Origin: Syngnathus acus
Taxonomy: Eukaryota > Chordata > Actinopteri > Syngnathiformes > Syngnathidae
Reading direction: 5' to 3'
Length of the DNA stretch: 64,000 nucleotides
Assembly: GCF_901709675.1 (NCBI RefSeq)
Contig: NC_051106.1
Coordinates: 8,256,001 to 8,320,000, forward strand
Below, piece after piece: positions 1-20,351 of the stretch. The stretch's first letter is position 1; the number at the start of each line of letters is the position of its first letter. The position numbers were made by a program, and so were the translations under genes. The notes under the pieces are model-generated. The model searched no databases, was not told where the DNA came from, and saw nothing but the letters and a program-made list of their open reading frames with translations.

Positions 1-3321
<3,321 letters not shown>

Positions 3322-6300
3322 TCAGTAACTGTTCTCGTGACCAGCCAGGATGTAGAGGTTGCTCAACGCCGTTGGGTGGTCCGTCGGCCGGCTCTCCAGA
3401 ACCACCACCCTGGAGAGAAGGGGGGGGGAAAAAAATTGTTCAAAAACACAAGTGTGGAAACGAGTAGAACCCTAATGGGGTACCAAAAAGATAGATCGGT
3501 ACCAACCTGTCGGATCCGAGGAGGCGGAAAACTCTGCTTGGGTCGCAGATCTCCTGAGTTACCTGTGAATCGACACACGAGAGAGGGCAATGCAAATTCC
3601 AATTATGCGTGATAACATTTCAATAAATGATGAATTGAAAAATATATGGGGAATAAAATAACTTCTTTTTCGGACCCTTGACAGTCCCAAAGAATTGCAG
3701 TCTGTGTGTTTGTGTTGTTTTGTTGCATGTAACTTATTGAACTTGTTTTTGTGTCACGCTTGATAAGTAAATATTGACTGAAAGTCAAAGACTAGTTGGT
3801 CTGCAACTTGAACTGACAGTCATGATTGACAAAACCGACACTATTTTGGTACAGGAATAAAATCTAAATGTGAACAAAATACAAGGCTGCCTTTGAGTTG
3901 GTCGTCTCCACGGAAAATTCCGTCTGCGTGTCAGCATCACGAAGCCCGACACTGCGTGTAAAAAAAAAAACGTGTTGATATTTCAGCCGGCCGGTGGACG
4001 CGAGCCGGAACGGGCGACACCTGCGCGGTGTTAAGCGCTCGACTCGGACGAGATGTGATCTGGGTTTCGGGTGTTGACGGAGGCGGCCGGCGAACAAATG
4101 TCCATCGAAGAACCGCTCGCCCGTGAAGGAATCATACCCACACAAAAGCTGAATTATTCAAAGCCGCTCACTGTCGTGTTTATGACGGGGCATCAATTTT
4201 GCATGCCTGCTGACATTTAAAAACAAAAAAAAAAGAAACGGATTGCGGCCAAGTCACTGGCGGTATCGTCTTCCATCAAAACAAAATGCTTCACCTCACC
4301 GCGATCTCTTGAACTTTTATTGTGTGAGCGACAGCGACTAGTGATCAGGTTCACGCCGACGACAAGTTCATTACCCGCCGTGCACGCAAAGTCACTCGCC
4401 GCACTCGGGATCACCTGCACGTCAATGTGTGATACGCAAAACACACAACTACACACAAGTCAGGGACACTTGCCGCTCCGAGAAAATACGACAAACATCT
4501 TGATGGTCAACTCATACTGGGGCTGTAGATCATTTTGGCATCGATTCGCCTAACAACTCTTCCATGGAGTAATCCAACCTCATTCCGTACCTCGTTGGAT
4601 TTGAAGCTCTTGCCCTGCATGCCGTGCTTCCAGAAGGCCAGAACGCTGTCCTGCAGGCACACTGCAAAAGACATTTTCCCTCTATTATCATCATCATTTG
4701 TTATCTTTGAAAAGACATCCTGTCCAATTACAATCCTACCAACTGATCCGATGCCAAAGTCAAAACTGAGCTCGGACGCCAGCTTCTTGTTGGACTTCAG
4801 TTTGCCTTGAAGGTTGACAATCTTCAAGTTTTCTGTGTGGAAAGCACGTCGATCAGATTGATACGATTTGAGACTTCTTCCGGAATGCTGGCAACAGGAT
4901 CCACTTACGGTCCAAACACACCAACACTGTGTCTCTTTCCAGCTGGGTGACGTGGATGGCGTCCACCTGCTGATTACCTGCAGGTAGAAATGACATGATC
5001 ACAAAGTCAATATTTAAAAATGTCAAAGAAAAAACAGCCCTCAGAGTAGGATTGGAGAAGAGTCAACAAAGGACTTACTGGTTCCCATCTCGGTAAACCA
5101 GGAAGAGCAGGAGTTGAGGTTAATGGTCTCGAAGCGCACCACCTGGCCGGGCTCGGCGCCTTGGCTGATGGCCACGCACAGCAGCGGGTACTCCTGCTCG
5201 GGCACCACCAGCATCTCAAACACTTTCAGCGGACTGGGAAGCGGGAAGTCAAAGTGCTGTCGGGGTCGAGGGTCATACCGCGCGGGTGTTAGAGGCGATG
5301 GGTCATTGTGGTAGCTGAATTCACATGATGTGGGACTCACCTTGATGAGCATAAACCTCTGCATGGGCTCGTACCACTGCAGGAGGACAATGCCAGACTG
5401 CAGCGCGCCGCAAAGGTATTTGTGCCCTGTGTACGGGTTGCGCACTGTTGAGGGGAAAAATAGGATTAGACAATTTTCAGGTCAAGACGGAGAAATAAAA
5501 GTGTGCAACTACTCACCGATGCAGCACTTGTGACAACCCTTTGTGTCGGGGATCTTGGTTGTCAAGGCGAACCTCCTGAGGGGACAAAATAGCTCTCTGT
5601 CAGCCCTGCTGAAAACAGACTGTGACGTCGTGAACTGGGCCGAGCGGGACAAAGCTTTCATTTTGGTGCCAGCCAACTCCGTTTTTACACAAGCGGCCGA
5701 CTGCGAATGAGCACACAAAAGGCGCTGACTACTTTGCGGCTGCCAAGTCGCAGCAGAACGCCGTTGGCCCGTCGGAAGTAACAGAAAGGCAATTCATCGA
5801 GACCTTTAAAAGGGAACATAATATTGAATATTGATTGGGGCTACGGAATTTGAGACTGCGTTTCCTTGGCAGAGTTTCAAATGATGAGTCAGATCACGAC
5901 GCAAAAAGTGACTGCGCGGCCATCACCTTGGCAGAATCTTGTCCGGGAAGCGGTGCGTCTGGAGCTGGGCGGCCAAGCCGGGTTTCTTCAGCTGCTCAAA
6001 GAGCCCAATGAGGTTGTGGGAGTACAGCTGGAAGTTTTTCCCTGCGGGACAAGCCACCGGCAGTTACAGAAACAAACCTTTTCAAAACAGCAGCTTGGAC
6101 GTTTGAGCCAGGTTAGGCGTGAGCGGCGCTAAAAGTGTGACGATGTTGTGAAGCGCGTTACCTTCTGGTGAAGCCGGTTAGTAGAGTGTCAAGTGAAGCC
6201 AGGTGGGAGCAGGGCGGACAGAAATGAGAAGAGAGCAGAGGTCAAGCAGGTCTAATAGCAAACCACATCGAACCGTGACAAGTCATTCAGCCATTTTGGT

Positions 6301-9300
6301 TTCACACTATAAGCAGGATGTTGAATCGAAGCTATGATCAAAAGATTTGAAGACTTGCTCCTCCATAGTCTTCAAATTTGGCAGCCATAGGACAAAGCTT
6401 GTTTATTCTAAACCTACAAGGTTCTATAAATTTCCCAACCGGGTGAGCGACAGCAGCTCTCGAGAGACACGCCGATGGCACAAAAGGAAAATGACTTCTC
6501 TTTTCAGCACGGGGCGGCGTTGGCAGATAACGCGGGACAAAAGCAGCGGCGGGCGATGACGCTGATGGGTAACGAGGGCCGTCGCCACTTACCCGATAAA
6601 GACATCAGGTTGTTGTTGATAACGTACAGCCACGTGCACTTCCTGGGGAACAGCTGCAAGGAGACAAAGACCTTGTATGACCAACACGGCATTGCGACGG
6701 TGGAAACCGATCCAGCTTGCCATTTTGTTTTTTTTTTACTCTTGACTCCAGCTGGCTTTACCTGCTCCATCGTAGCCTCGTGCAGCTCGTTCAGATTGAG
6801 CGTGTAGATGCCATCCTCTGTCCCAAAGATCAGGTATTGATCTTGATAAATAATAATAAACGTGCATTAGGATGGTGGAAGAATTCCGAAGTGGGCGGGC
6901 GTGGTCATGTGAAATTGGCGTCACCTTTGGTGTCCGGATGGATCCAGGAGGTGGCGCAGTTGATCTTCAGGGGACACCCATCGAACACTTTGGAGAAGCA
7001 AGCGCCCATCTGCCATCCCACAAATAAAAATGTTTTTTTGAAAAATCAGACTGCAAGCACACAGAGTTCAAGAGTGCAGACTGCTCACTCACCAGCACTT
7101 TGGGTGTTGGCGGCAAGCCGTTGATAGCCGGTTTCTAGCAGAGGAGACAAATGGTGACAATTGTTTATCTTCAAATCTTACAATGCCACAATGCTACTAC
7201 GTCGTCAATGTTTTTGACGTAGTCGAGTGTGTCCAAATACTTACGGGAAAATCCTTCTTCAGCTTCCGATGCGCCCGGTGCGGGGCCGGCTTGGGGCTGT
7301 CGCCATTCAAGCTTCCGTCCGAGTCGTCGTCTTAGGGACGGAGGCAAATGTGTTATTGCACATTGTGCGACAACCGAATGTAGAGAAACTTGACAGTTGG
7401 AGCTCTCCCTCACCTTTGCATTCACACTTACTGACAGCTTTGTAAAGAAGAAACAATGAAGCACTCTGAGCATCAAATTGCAAGGTTTTCTCGAGATTCA
7501 AAATGGCGGCAAACCACAAATTCTAAAATGTATTTTCCCGTGTTTTTGGAATCCTTATAGATTTCCTTTTAATGACTTAAACTACCAATTCTTTTTCAGA
7601 TTTTAATAAAAGCTGCCGTTGTTCTAGCAGGTCCTTACCCTGGTCCGAGGCGTGCGACAGGAGCCCGGGGCTGCTGACGCTGACGGAAAGGTAGTCCGGC
7701 GACGAGCTCCCGGCCTTGTTGGCGTGCTCCGGCGTGCTCAGGCGTCGCAACGCCTGGCCCGGACCGTTTTCGCCGTTGGGAAAGCGCCGCACTGTCAGCG
7801 ACTGCTCGTCGTTGAGGGCGGCGTCCTCGCAGGGGATGCGCAAGCGGGGCTGCGGCAATGAGACGACGGCAAGTCATGGTCACGTTTATTTGGGCAGCCC
7901 TACAACTACCGCATTATTTCTTCAAAATAAGAATTCAGACGTTCTCTCACCTTCGGGGGCCGAGGAGGAGGATACCCTGGCTTGAGAGTGGATCTGAAAT
8001 AAATAAAAACATTAAATGGATGGATGGATGAAGAAATGAGAACCACAATCAGCAATGTCATTTGAACCTAGCGGTGTTGGGTAACTTTTGTCCAATGTGT
8101 TTGCAGTATTTATTGAATGTAGCGACGTGACATTAAATGACAAGACCAAACATGTTTTTTTTTTTCGTGCTTGGCTTTCATTAAGTGAGTACAGCGCATG
8201 CGTGTGATTGTGATTAAACACGAGCATTTCCTCACAGTTCCACATCATTGAAGGCGTCATGGAGGTGAGCGACGTGTCCCCTGCAGCGAGTAAACAAGTG
8301 AAGCAGAGAGAAAGGTCACACTCCTCTGTGGCATTCGGGGACGATGGATAATTAAGAAGGGTCGCTATACATGCATACATGCGTTTGCGAGGCGGGGGAG
8401 TTACTCTTCAAAATATTCACCTGATATCAATTTGACAGGGTTTGAAATGGCAACGCAAGATGCTGGTGCGCTATTTCAAAAAATAACACAAACTAGCAAC
8501 TCGATGTCAAAGTGATTTGGGGATTTGCGCGAATGGATGCACGACGACACGACAGTAGAAGACAAGCAACAGCGGTGTTAAGGCGTTACCGTTGGAACAA
8601 CTCGTCCTCAACGCTTTTGAGGAGACTCCTTCGGTGAGGGGGGGGTGCAGGGCAGGTGAGAGACAAGACAGGCCAAAAGCAAAAAAAAGAGGGTGGGGAG
8701 AGAGAGATAGAGAGAAACAAGCAAAGCAAAAGGGAGACGTGAGAAGGAGCGCGCTTGCATGACATAAAAACATACGGCAAGCGCACGGGGTTGGGGGTCA
8801 TGCTCATTAAGAATCAATCAGTCAGCCAGTCATGACTTTCAACACTTCATCGTGGACGTACGTGCAAGAGGAAGATAAAAGCCAAATTTGAAAAAAAACA
8901 ATAGGGGTGTCAACAAGAGCAGCTGCCTTACCTGGCTGTTATTCCCCCCTCAGCAAAGGGGCTCCAGGGGGACTGGAAGTCATTATCTTTACTCACATCC
9001 TGCGGGAAGACAGCAGCACATATTGCAGCCGCTTGACAGACTTGCGCGCCGGCACCGCCGCCTGCCGTTCGATCCTCACCATTTCCGAATGCGCTTCCGT
9101 TTCTTTGCGCAGCGGCGGCTCGAATTGCAACTTGTCGACTGCCAACGACAAAGGAGACACTTGTTTAAATGGTGACTCGCTGGCCTTTGAGCGTTAACTG
9201 ATGTCTGCTTTCATGATTTTTGGGGGAGCGTGGGCGACTGGACGTCTGTGCGAAATAGGCTTTGGGTTTATCTCGAAAACATGAGCGGAACAGATCAACT

Positions 9301-12300
9301 ATAAGCTTAAAAATTAAAACCATGCCCAAACATTAACCAGACCTCGGGAATTATTGACTGTCATATCTCAGTATCGAGATCCAATATAAGGCAAGGTCGC
9401 ATAGGTAGTGTGTGTGTGTGGGGGGGGGTGCTTCCCAAACTATGCGTCAACTGTGTGGTGTCAAAAACACACCAAAAGCCAGCGAAAGTGCCGAGTCGGT
9501 CGGGTATGAGTCAAACATTAGGATCCTATTAGTCATTGGTAAAACAATGCTATTTCTGTCAGCGAGCCATGAACATTTTTTTAGGTGTGGGGAGGTTACG
9601 TGTTACGACAAGACCACACAAGAGGGTGAGCGCGGGAGTTACAAAACACAAACTACACGCGCGACGTCTGGCTACGTCGCCACTGACCTGCTTGGCTCCC
9701 TTGAGGGGATTGCGGCCCTCCTCGCTCTGTCCCATTGTTTGCTTCAAGGTGAGAAAGACATATTGAGGAGTGCTAAATCATGCGGAACGGCCCACGGGAT
9801 CAGAGACACGCACGTGCGTCTAGGGTCGATTGTTCTATTTCTACACACGCATGCAGTGGCCTGGAACAATGCCAGTGCAGAATGAGTGGGACATCGAGTG
9901 ACCCGAACGGCTGGGCTGCTAACACCCCTATACCTCTGGCTGAATTGTTTTTTTTTTTGTACTTACAGGCCATCTCAGAGCGCGTCCTCTCTGCCCGAGC
10001 TTGCTTGTTGGTGGAGCGGATGGTGTGCCGGACCACCGAGAGGGGCTGCGGAACAGATCCGGGTACTGTTTATCACATTTCAGCTGAATTACATAACCTG
10101 CCGTGTATGTACACAGCGTCGGAAGTGACACTAACCAGTTTCCACGCTTGCATTTGGCAGCAATTGTTTTGTAACAGCCCAAATCTTATTGAACATGTTA
10201 GGCCGCTGATAATATCAGTCATGACTCATCGTGGTCAGGATGACTTTTGTGTAAATATAGTTCTATTAACGCAAGTACATCAGTTGGCCTATACAAGTTG
10301 TTCAAACTCATTCATATGCCCTCCCCCACACTTCAACATGTTGATTCATACCACTTCCTTTTTAGCTGGAAAGTCTGGTTCCTGAGAAAACGTTTAATAG
10401 GTGGGAGGGCAACACAACTTACCTCAAGGTCATCGTCGTCCACCTCGTTGTAATGCTGGTGGTTGTCGGGGTTGTTCATCTTGTCCAGGAGGTCGACGGC
10501 GAGCCGCCTCGTCAAGCCCGTCTGTGACACGTACACATGCTGCGCCGAACCAAGAAGTTAGGGGAAGACGCTCGAGCGTGTACGTCGTCGCTATAAAAAG
10601 GGAGCTTTTGATTACCGAAAGGAGCTTGTCTGCAGTGGGCCTCTTCTTGGGGTTCTTGGTCAGGGACACTTTGACAAAGTTGTGGAAGGCGGCGGACCTG
10701 CGGCGACAAAAGCGACACAAGAGTCACAACGTCGTGCTCAAAGGAAGGCTTCTACAGCATATTGCAGGGGGGGGGGGGGGGGGGGGGGGGTTCACTCACC
10801 ATTTGTTTTTGTCTTTTAGCTTGGGTGGTTGGAAGCTGCTCTTTGACATCAGAAACAAGGCCCTAAACAAACGGCATCACACTCTCACCATTGGATCGCC
10901 ATTCACAAAAATGACTTGATTCTTTTATGCTAAGGATTATTACTTCAGATGAATTTTCACCGCTTACCTCATTGGGTGCAGGTCAAACATGGGCGGCTGC
11001 AACTCTGCCAGCTCGATGGACGTGATGCCCACCGCCCAGATGTCGCACAGCTGGTTGTAGCCGCCATTCTTCTCCACCGCCGCCACCTCCGGAGCCATCC
11101 TGCACAACGTCAAGTGGAGAATCAGATGGTTGGAGCCTCTCGAGCTACTTTTCCAAAATGCCTCATGGCAACCGTACTCACCAGTAAGGCGTCCCAATGA
11201 AGGACTTTCTCTTGGCGATGGTGGCGGTTATTTTTGCAGCGACGCCAAAATCAGCTGGACACGTGCGCAAAAAATACATACATAAAATACACACAACACA
11301 AAATTGCACAAAATAAACATAGCAAAAAGACAACGCACACATTCATACGTGGGAGTTTTGAGGGTTGCGAAACGAGCTGAGGAATGAGGACACGCAAGAG
11401 CCGCTTACCTAACTTGACGTCACCGTCGTTTGTCAGAAGTATGTTGGCGCCCTGCAAAGACAACACAAAAAAACACGAGGGGTTATTCCCTGTGCGTGAA
11501 ACCCCACATCATGCCACATGCTTAGAAACATCCGCAACGCGTCTGAATCCTGATGACATACACAAACACTCGCGTAGATGGCAATTCAAAAGTCCAAATA
11601 TTGATGTACCTTAATGTCACGGTGCATCTTGCCTTTGGTGTGGAGGTATCCCAAACCCTGTGAGAAAAAAAACGAGACCATCAGTCTTTGTTGAAAAGAA
11701 GCGCTTGAATAAAAAAAATCTAAGATGAAAAAAAAAAAAAAAAAGAAGAGCTCATTACCTGTAAAGTCTCCCGGCAGACGTACGCAATCTGCACCTCTGA
11801 AAGAGGACCGGTAACTGTAACACGCGGGAGACAATCGTGTGAGTGCAATGCAAGAAACACTGCTGTTTATATTTAAAAAAAAAAAAAGAAAGAAAACTCC
11901 ACACCATGATAAATGTCCTGCAGGGATCCGCCACCGCAGTACTCCATGCATATCCACAGCTTCTCTCGACTGAGCAGAGCACAGCAAAAACAACAACAGT
12001 CAGTTTTCAACAGTTAGCATGTGACTTTCCGCCGCCGGTTAAATGAAGAGCGACACTGACGGCGCTCTCACCAGAGGTAGCTCCCAAAGTAGGCCACAAT
12101 GTTGTGGTGCATGCATTCCTTCACCATGAAGATTTCCTGCTGGATGATGGAAAAGTCGTCCCCTGGAACACACCAGCACGGAAAACGCGTTAACGTCGCA
12201 AGGAGGAATCTGAATCTCTGATTTAAGCCAATTCTTGACCATGTGAGTTCAGTCGCTCAGGTGAGAGATTCAAACGAGGGCTTGGATTTTTTTTTTTTTT

Positions 12301-14447
12301 TACTACACACAAGAGCTCCATCAAACTGAACACCTTGCACTTTTAACTTTCACATGTGTAACTCTCAAACCTCCAGCCAGAGATTTTTTTTTTTTTAATG
12401 TCAGCCAGATGCTTCTACTGCTATTGATTTTTGAGATTCCAAAGTCCACGTTAGATTTGAAACAGAGTTAGAAGTTGAGGTGACTGGCACTGTGTGCACT
12501 GATTAAATCAATATTCAACATCTCTCCAGATAGACAGGAGGTCTGCTGTCAAAGTTACATTTTAGTTTTGAAAATGGGAGAAGAAACAAAATCAAGGTTT
12601 GAAAACTTGCTGAGGGTTTGCAAAAATGTATTTTCACAAACTGTGAATTTGTAAAAGGTCGCTTTAAAAGTCTCTGCATGTTCCTTGGCTTTGTGCGTGT
12701 GTTGACAGTAACGTACGAGTCAGCAGCACAGCGGCCACAAATATTTGGGAAAAGGCTAATTTCAGGGACTTGACTCAGAGCTTCTAAAAAAAAAAAAAAA
12801 AAAAACTACAGGCATAGTGTTGACTTTTACAGACACTTCCTCCCCGGGTTAACTGCTAATGGAAGAAACATGCTGTTATGGGAGTTGACGACTGTTGAAT
12901 GAATTCTCTCACACTTTCAAATGCATCTGTCAAAGATATTTTCAAACTCATCTGCCAATTCAGCAGCCGTCAAAAAATGCAGCGATCCAGAATTTCTGCC
13001 AAGTTGGAATCATTGAATGTAGAGTCAACAAGTGAGCGCAGACCTTCAGGTGATCTGTTGGCCAGCGGGCCAGGCCGCGCCTTTGTTGCTCGAAGTCGGT
13101 GCCAGCATCACGTATGCCGGTCCGACCAGTTTTGACATTGCAAAAGACATTTGCACTGCAAATGTGAGTCAAGTGGCCCCAAAAAGAGTTTCGAGTGAAG
13201 GTTCCAAATTTTTGGATTTATAGTCAGGACACTCGTAGTGGATGGAATAAACGCCATATGGGCCACCTGACCACCACGGTGAATAAATGAAAGAGAAAAC
13301 GCAAACTCTTAATCTCCTCCCCACAGCCATCCGAGCTCGGCGGTTGGATCTGCATAATCTCACTAATCCGCACGGCGTTGACTTGGTCACTGTTGATCGG
13401 GATGGGACAGCGAGCGTGTTCCTACCTGCTTCCAGCTTGATGATCTTGACGGCGGTCAGCTCTCCCGTTTGGATGTTGCGCGCCTGAAAGACAGCGGCGC
13501 AATACTCGGTTTAACATCCGATTATTTTTGTCGAGGTCCTTCTCCCATTTATTTTGGAACAAACAAGCAATAAATGAATCTGTGTCACAACAGACAACAT
13601 CAGATTTATTACACCTAAATGTTTTGCTCTCATCGGTTGGTTTTGCTTAAAATAAAGCCCATTTGAGATCTCGTTTCCCAGCTGTTGCGGTGAACGCTGA
13701 CGATTTGGCGTGTCAGGCATCGGGATTGAGGTCAAGGCGGGCCGCCGCCTCTAATCCAGCACGAGTCAAGTATGAACGTTAATGGTGCGATGGGAATAAA
13801 ACCGGCAACATGCGAACTGTTGACCTTGATTTAAAAAAAATAAAATAATAAATCTCAGGTGTTTCTGCCAGTTGACACACTGATCAGATTTGGCCCTGCA
13901 TACCAGAATTCCAGGCGCAGCATTCCACTGTGGGGGAAGTGGAATAGTGGGTAGCGGGGTTCTGTGAAGTGGGGGGGGGGGGGGGTTCCAGCCGCAGAGG
14001 TTTTGCATAGAAAGAAGTAAGGGCGGGGGAGCTGAACGATGCTTTATCTGCAGCAGATGGATAAACAAGGACCTTCTCCGGACAACACAGTACATCTCAC
14101 TTCATTTGGAAGCAGCAGAATGTGAGGAATTCTTTTTGGAGCCTTTTAAGAATTTCAGCAGGGGAAAAAAATTAATCTGTGAGACTGGTGTGCCGCAACT
14201 TTCCCCAGCGCATCAACGTGGAGTCGCAAAACAAAGTGAATTTGGCAAATGAGTTCTACTTCAAAAAGTGATAAAGTGACAAAGTAGTTACTTGGAGCCT
14301 GATTGACACGCGGGAAATAGCCGCATCAGTGGCACATACCTTGTAGACATCCCCATAGGTGCCACTTCCCACCCGCTGGATGAGCTCAAAGTCATGTTGA
14401 GGGTTTCGCCGCTGGATCTCGCCGCTGGGCCGAGGAAATATGTCCAT
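3322..14447 (-). CDS. MAP4K5: MAP4K5 (GCK-I family kinase with CNH domain)
   Basis: Mitogen-activated protein kinase kinase kinase kinase 5, which signals to the JNK pathway. I rebuilt 33 coding exons whose lengths sum to 2667 nt (888 aa; human is about 846). Exons, 5' to 3': 14340-14447, 13426-13483, 12072-12162, 11905-11969, 11759-11814, 11610-11657, 11409-11451, 11182-11254, 10968-11099, 10800-10862, 10616-10697, 10423-10539, 9967-10045, 9080-9138, 8932-8999, 8590-8628, 8236-8280, 7951-7993, 7639-7849, 7245-7330, 7093-7134, 6925-7009, 6762-6841, 6593-6653, 5927-6041, 5517-5575, 5341-5444, 5079-5256, 4909-4977, 4740-4832, 4591-4661, 3507-3562, 3322-3409. The N-terminal kinase shows the G loop [10 protein letters not shown], the VKIIKLE lysine, [21 protein letters not shown] and GTPYWMAPE. 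A proline-rich middle follows, then a C-terminal citron-homology domain ending GHENSY. Residues such as [14 protein letters not shown] favour MAP4K5 over MAP4K3, as does synteny. A 3-exon middle cassette resembles MAP4K3. Confidence 0.94.
10767..10790. repeat. Poly-G tract (24 G) beside a MAP4K5 splice donor
   Basis: A pure 24-base G run lies in the MAP4K5 intron after the exon at 10800-10862. On the transcript it is a C run that begins about ten bases after the GT donor, so it sits inside the donor neighbourhood. It is also a likely assembly-error hot spot. Confidence 0.85.
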
Positions 14448-14521
14448 GGTGGGTCTGACCTTAGAGGAATCCGGTGCGGGCTATCGGCTGGAGCCGCTGA
14501 ACTAGTCGATGAGTCCTCGGT

Positions 14522-14551
14522 TTATTCAGTTGGGCCTTGTGGCTTCTCCAT
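14522..14551 (-). promoter_or_regulatory. Short upstream ORF in MAP4K5 leader
   Basis: A nine-codon ORF (MEKPQGPTE then TAA) begins just inside the exon that carries the MAP4K5 start codon, right after a TTTCCAG acceptor, and ends about 75 nt before the main ATG. If that acceptor is used, ribosomes meet this ATG first, which often lowers main-ORF translation. The exon border is inferred from the splice consensus only. Confidence 0.45.
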
Positions 14552-16625
14552 GGCCTGGAAATGAGGAAAAATATTTATTTGTAGCTTTTTATTGTAAATA
14601 TATCTTTACTATTATTATTTCTTTAACGAACCATCACAGTATATTTGTCAAGTCAAGTCAAGTCATTTATACATTTATATATATTTACAGTATATTTGTG
14701 GAGGACGTATGAGGGGAACGAAAGGAAGAGTACAGTAAGGTAGAAACAGAAGGAAGTGAGTCAAGGTAAGGCTAAATGACAGGTAGGATGGGTGGAAGGA
14801 TGGTAGGATGCATAAAAGGAAGTAAAAAAGATGAAAAGAAATTACAATGGTTATAATTACAGAAAGGAAGAAAAGCAGCATGATTTCAAAGTAAGGCCTA
14901 ATAATGACGATGAATGGAAGACAAGTTGATTGAGTTTTTACAACGTGAAACAGTTCACTGTGGTATCATAAATGACCATTTAATTTTACTTATATATCGA
15001 AACAACTGCAGCACTTTTAGGAATGCTTAACCGGCACTGCAAAGCAGCTTCATACGGGTGCAGTCTAATTGTCGGGAAAGTGTTAAAAACCGCAAAAGAG
15101 TGAAAATGTTTCACAAAAACAAGTTTTTAGATGTTTGTGGGTAGTTGTAAATACATAAATAAGTTCACCAAAACGCATTTTACAGACGTTGAAACGCGCC
15201 TTCTACTATTAGTTAGAAGGCAACAACGCCAGGAAATAGCCGGGCCCAGAACCACCATTTCTTTGAACGATGAAGCTGGAGGGAGGTTAGCATCCCTGGC
15301 TAATGCTAACGGCTAGTTTCTCCAAACTTGAGCTGCCTGGTGCTTACCGTTCGTGTGGACGACTCGGCCGTGCTTTTTATATTCAAATGTCCATTTGACA
15401 CTTTAAGCGTCGAAAACTACGATGAAAAGGGAGGGAGCCTTTCAACCGGACGTCCTCTTTTTGCTACCGAGGCGTTCAAAAGTTGAGACGGCTCTCAGTG
15501 GCTCTTCTACGGGCAAGAGACGACCTCGTTCAACAGCAGTCGTCGCCAACAACTTCTTTCGGACATGTCATCTTCTTTACTCGGTTGACAGCTTCGGAGA
15601 GAAGAGTCCCGTTCCCAAAAATTTCGTCAGACGTCAAAATGTGGAAAATACAAACGATTCCATGTGTTAGTTTAATACGCCAATGCGTTTAAACAAAACA
15701 ACAGTCGGTTGCTGTTAATCTCCGTAAATTTCAGGATCCTGATGAGGCGTTCATGAACACCTCGTCAAAAATAAACTCGTCGTGATCTCACGCTTGTTTA
15801 CATTACAAAACGCTATGTTGTTGTGTAGGAATGCAGAGGCAATAAATCCAGGGAATGTGTCATCGGGACGTTTGTATGACGTCTCATATTTAGACTAGAA
15901 TAGTGGAACGTCTGAAATTAAATTATATTTTGTGCTAGTTATCTACGATATTTGTATTCCAGATTAACGATGGTCCTCAAAAGCACCGCGCGTATACAGT
16001 TTCAGCGTGTTTTAGCACCCCCTAACGGTAGAAAATGAGCTGTTCATGACCTGGTGATGCGTTCAGGAACACTGTGTAAAATGTCGACAAATTAAAATAT
16101 TAATACATTTACAAAATCACCACAACCCCAACAATTTGTCACCGTGATGTTTGTATGATATGTATAATATATCAGTCGTTTAATACAACTACACTTTCAC
16201 CTGTTTCTAGTTTGGTCATGTGTCGTGATTTTTTTTCCGTTTTTTTTTAGACTATATTGTGATTTCCAAAAAACTAAAAGGAATGCATTTCAATGGGCGT
16301 CAACCCCCGTGAATACCGAGATGCCACTGTACTGTAGTTCATTGAACGAACCTCGACAGGAGACAAGCGCGCCCCCTGATGGCATCTCTGCGCGTCACAA
16401 GCGGAGCGCCCAAGCGCCATCCTCCTCCTCGTCGTCTTCCTCCTCTTCGTTGTCCTCCTGCAATCTCTCTGGTGTTGTTCTCCAGGCGCATCCTCCTCCT
16501 CCCTGCCGCCCCTGACCGCAGACTTCAAGCTGCTGCACTAGCGGACACAACAACATCATTGGAGACATTGCCATTTCATTCTCGTCATTATTGTACATAT
16601 TGAGGGTGGGGGGGCGGCAGGCGCT
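14552..16625. promoter_or_regulatory. Shared 5' region of MAP4K5 and ATL1
   Basis: MAP4K5 (minus) and ATL1 (plus) are arranged head to head, so this 2 kb should hold both promoters. A strong minus-strand donor (ACG followed by GTAAGC) at about 15346-15347 marks a likely noncoding first exon of MAP4K5 starting near 15348. The last 200 bases before the ATL1 start are a plausible leader with CCT/CTT trinucleotide runs near 16420-16460. An AGTCA-type tandem (AAGTC repeated) lies near 14648-14664. No coding exon is recognised. Confidence 0.5.
16369..16382. promoter_or_regulatory. CTCF-like motif upstream of ATL1
   Basis: GCGCCCCCTGATGG fits the vertebrate CTCF core in minus orientation at 13 of 14 positions, by my manual comparison with the consensus. 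It lies about 250 bases before the ATL1 start codon, between the two head-to-head genes. Binding is not shown by sequence alone. Confidence 0.35.

Positions 16626-20351
<3,726 letters not shown>

Noticed and set aside
9688-9745. Possible extra MAP4K5 exon reading [18 protein letters not shown] on the minus strand
   Set aside because: The donor is plausible, but the neighbouring exons already join in phase (FDKLQF text across the junction), and inserting this piece would break the conserved text.
3322-14447. Assignment of the kinase gene to MAP4K3
   Set aside because: The middle cassette is MAP4K3-like, but the C-terminal domain text ([26 protein letters not shown]), the [12 protein letters not shown] region and the neighbours CDKL1 and ATL1 all indicate MAP4K5.
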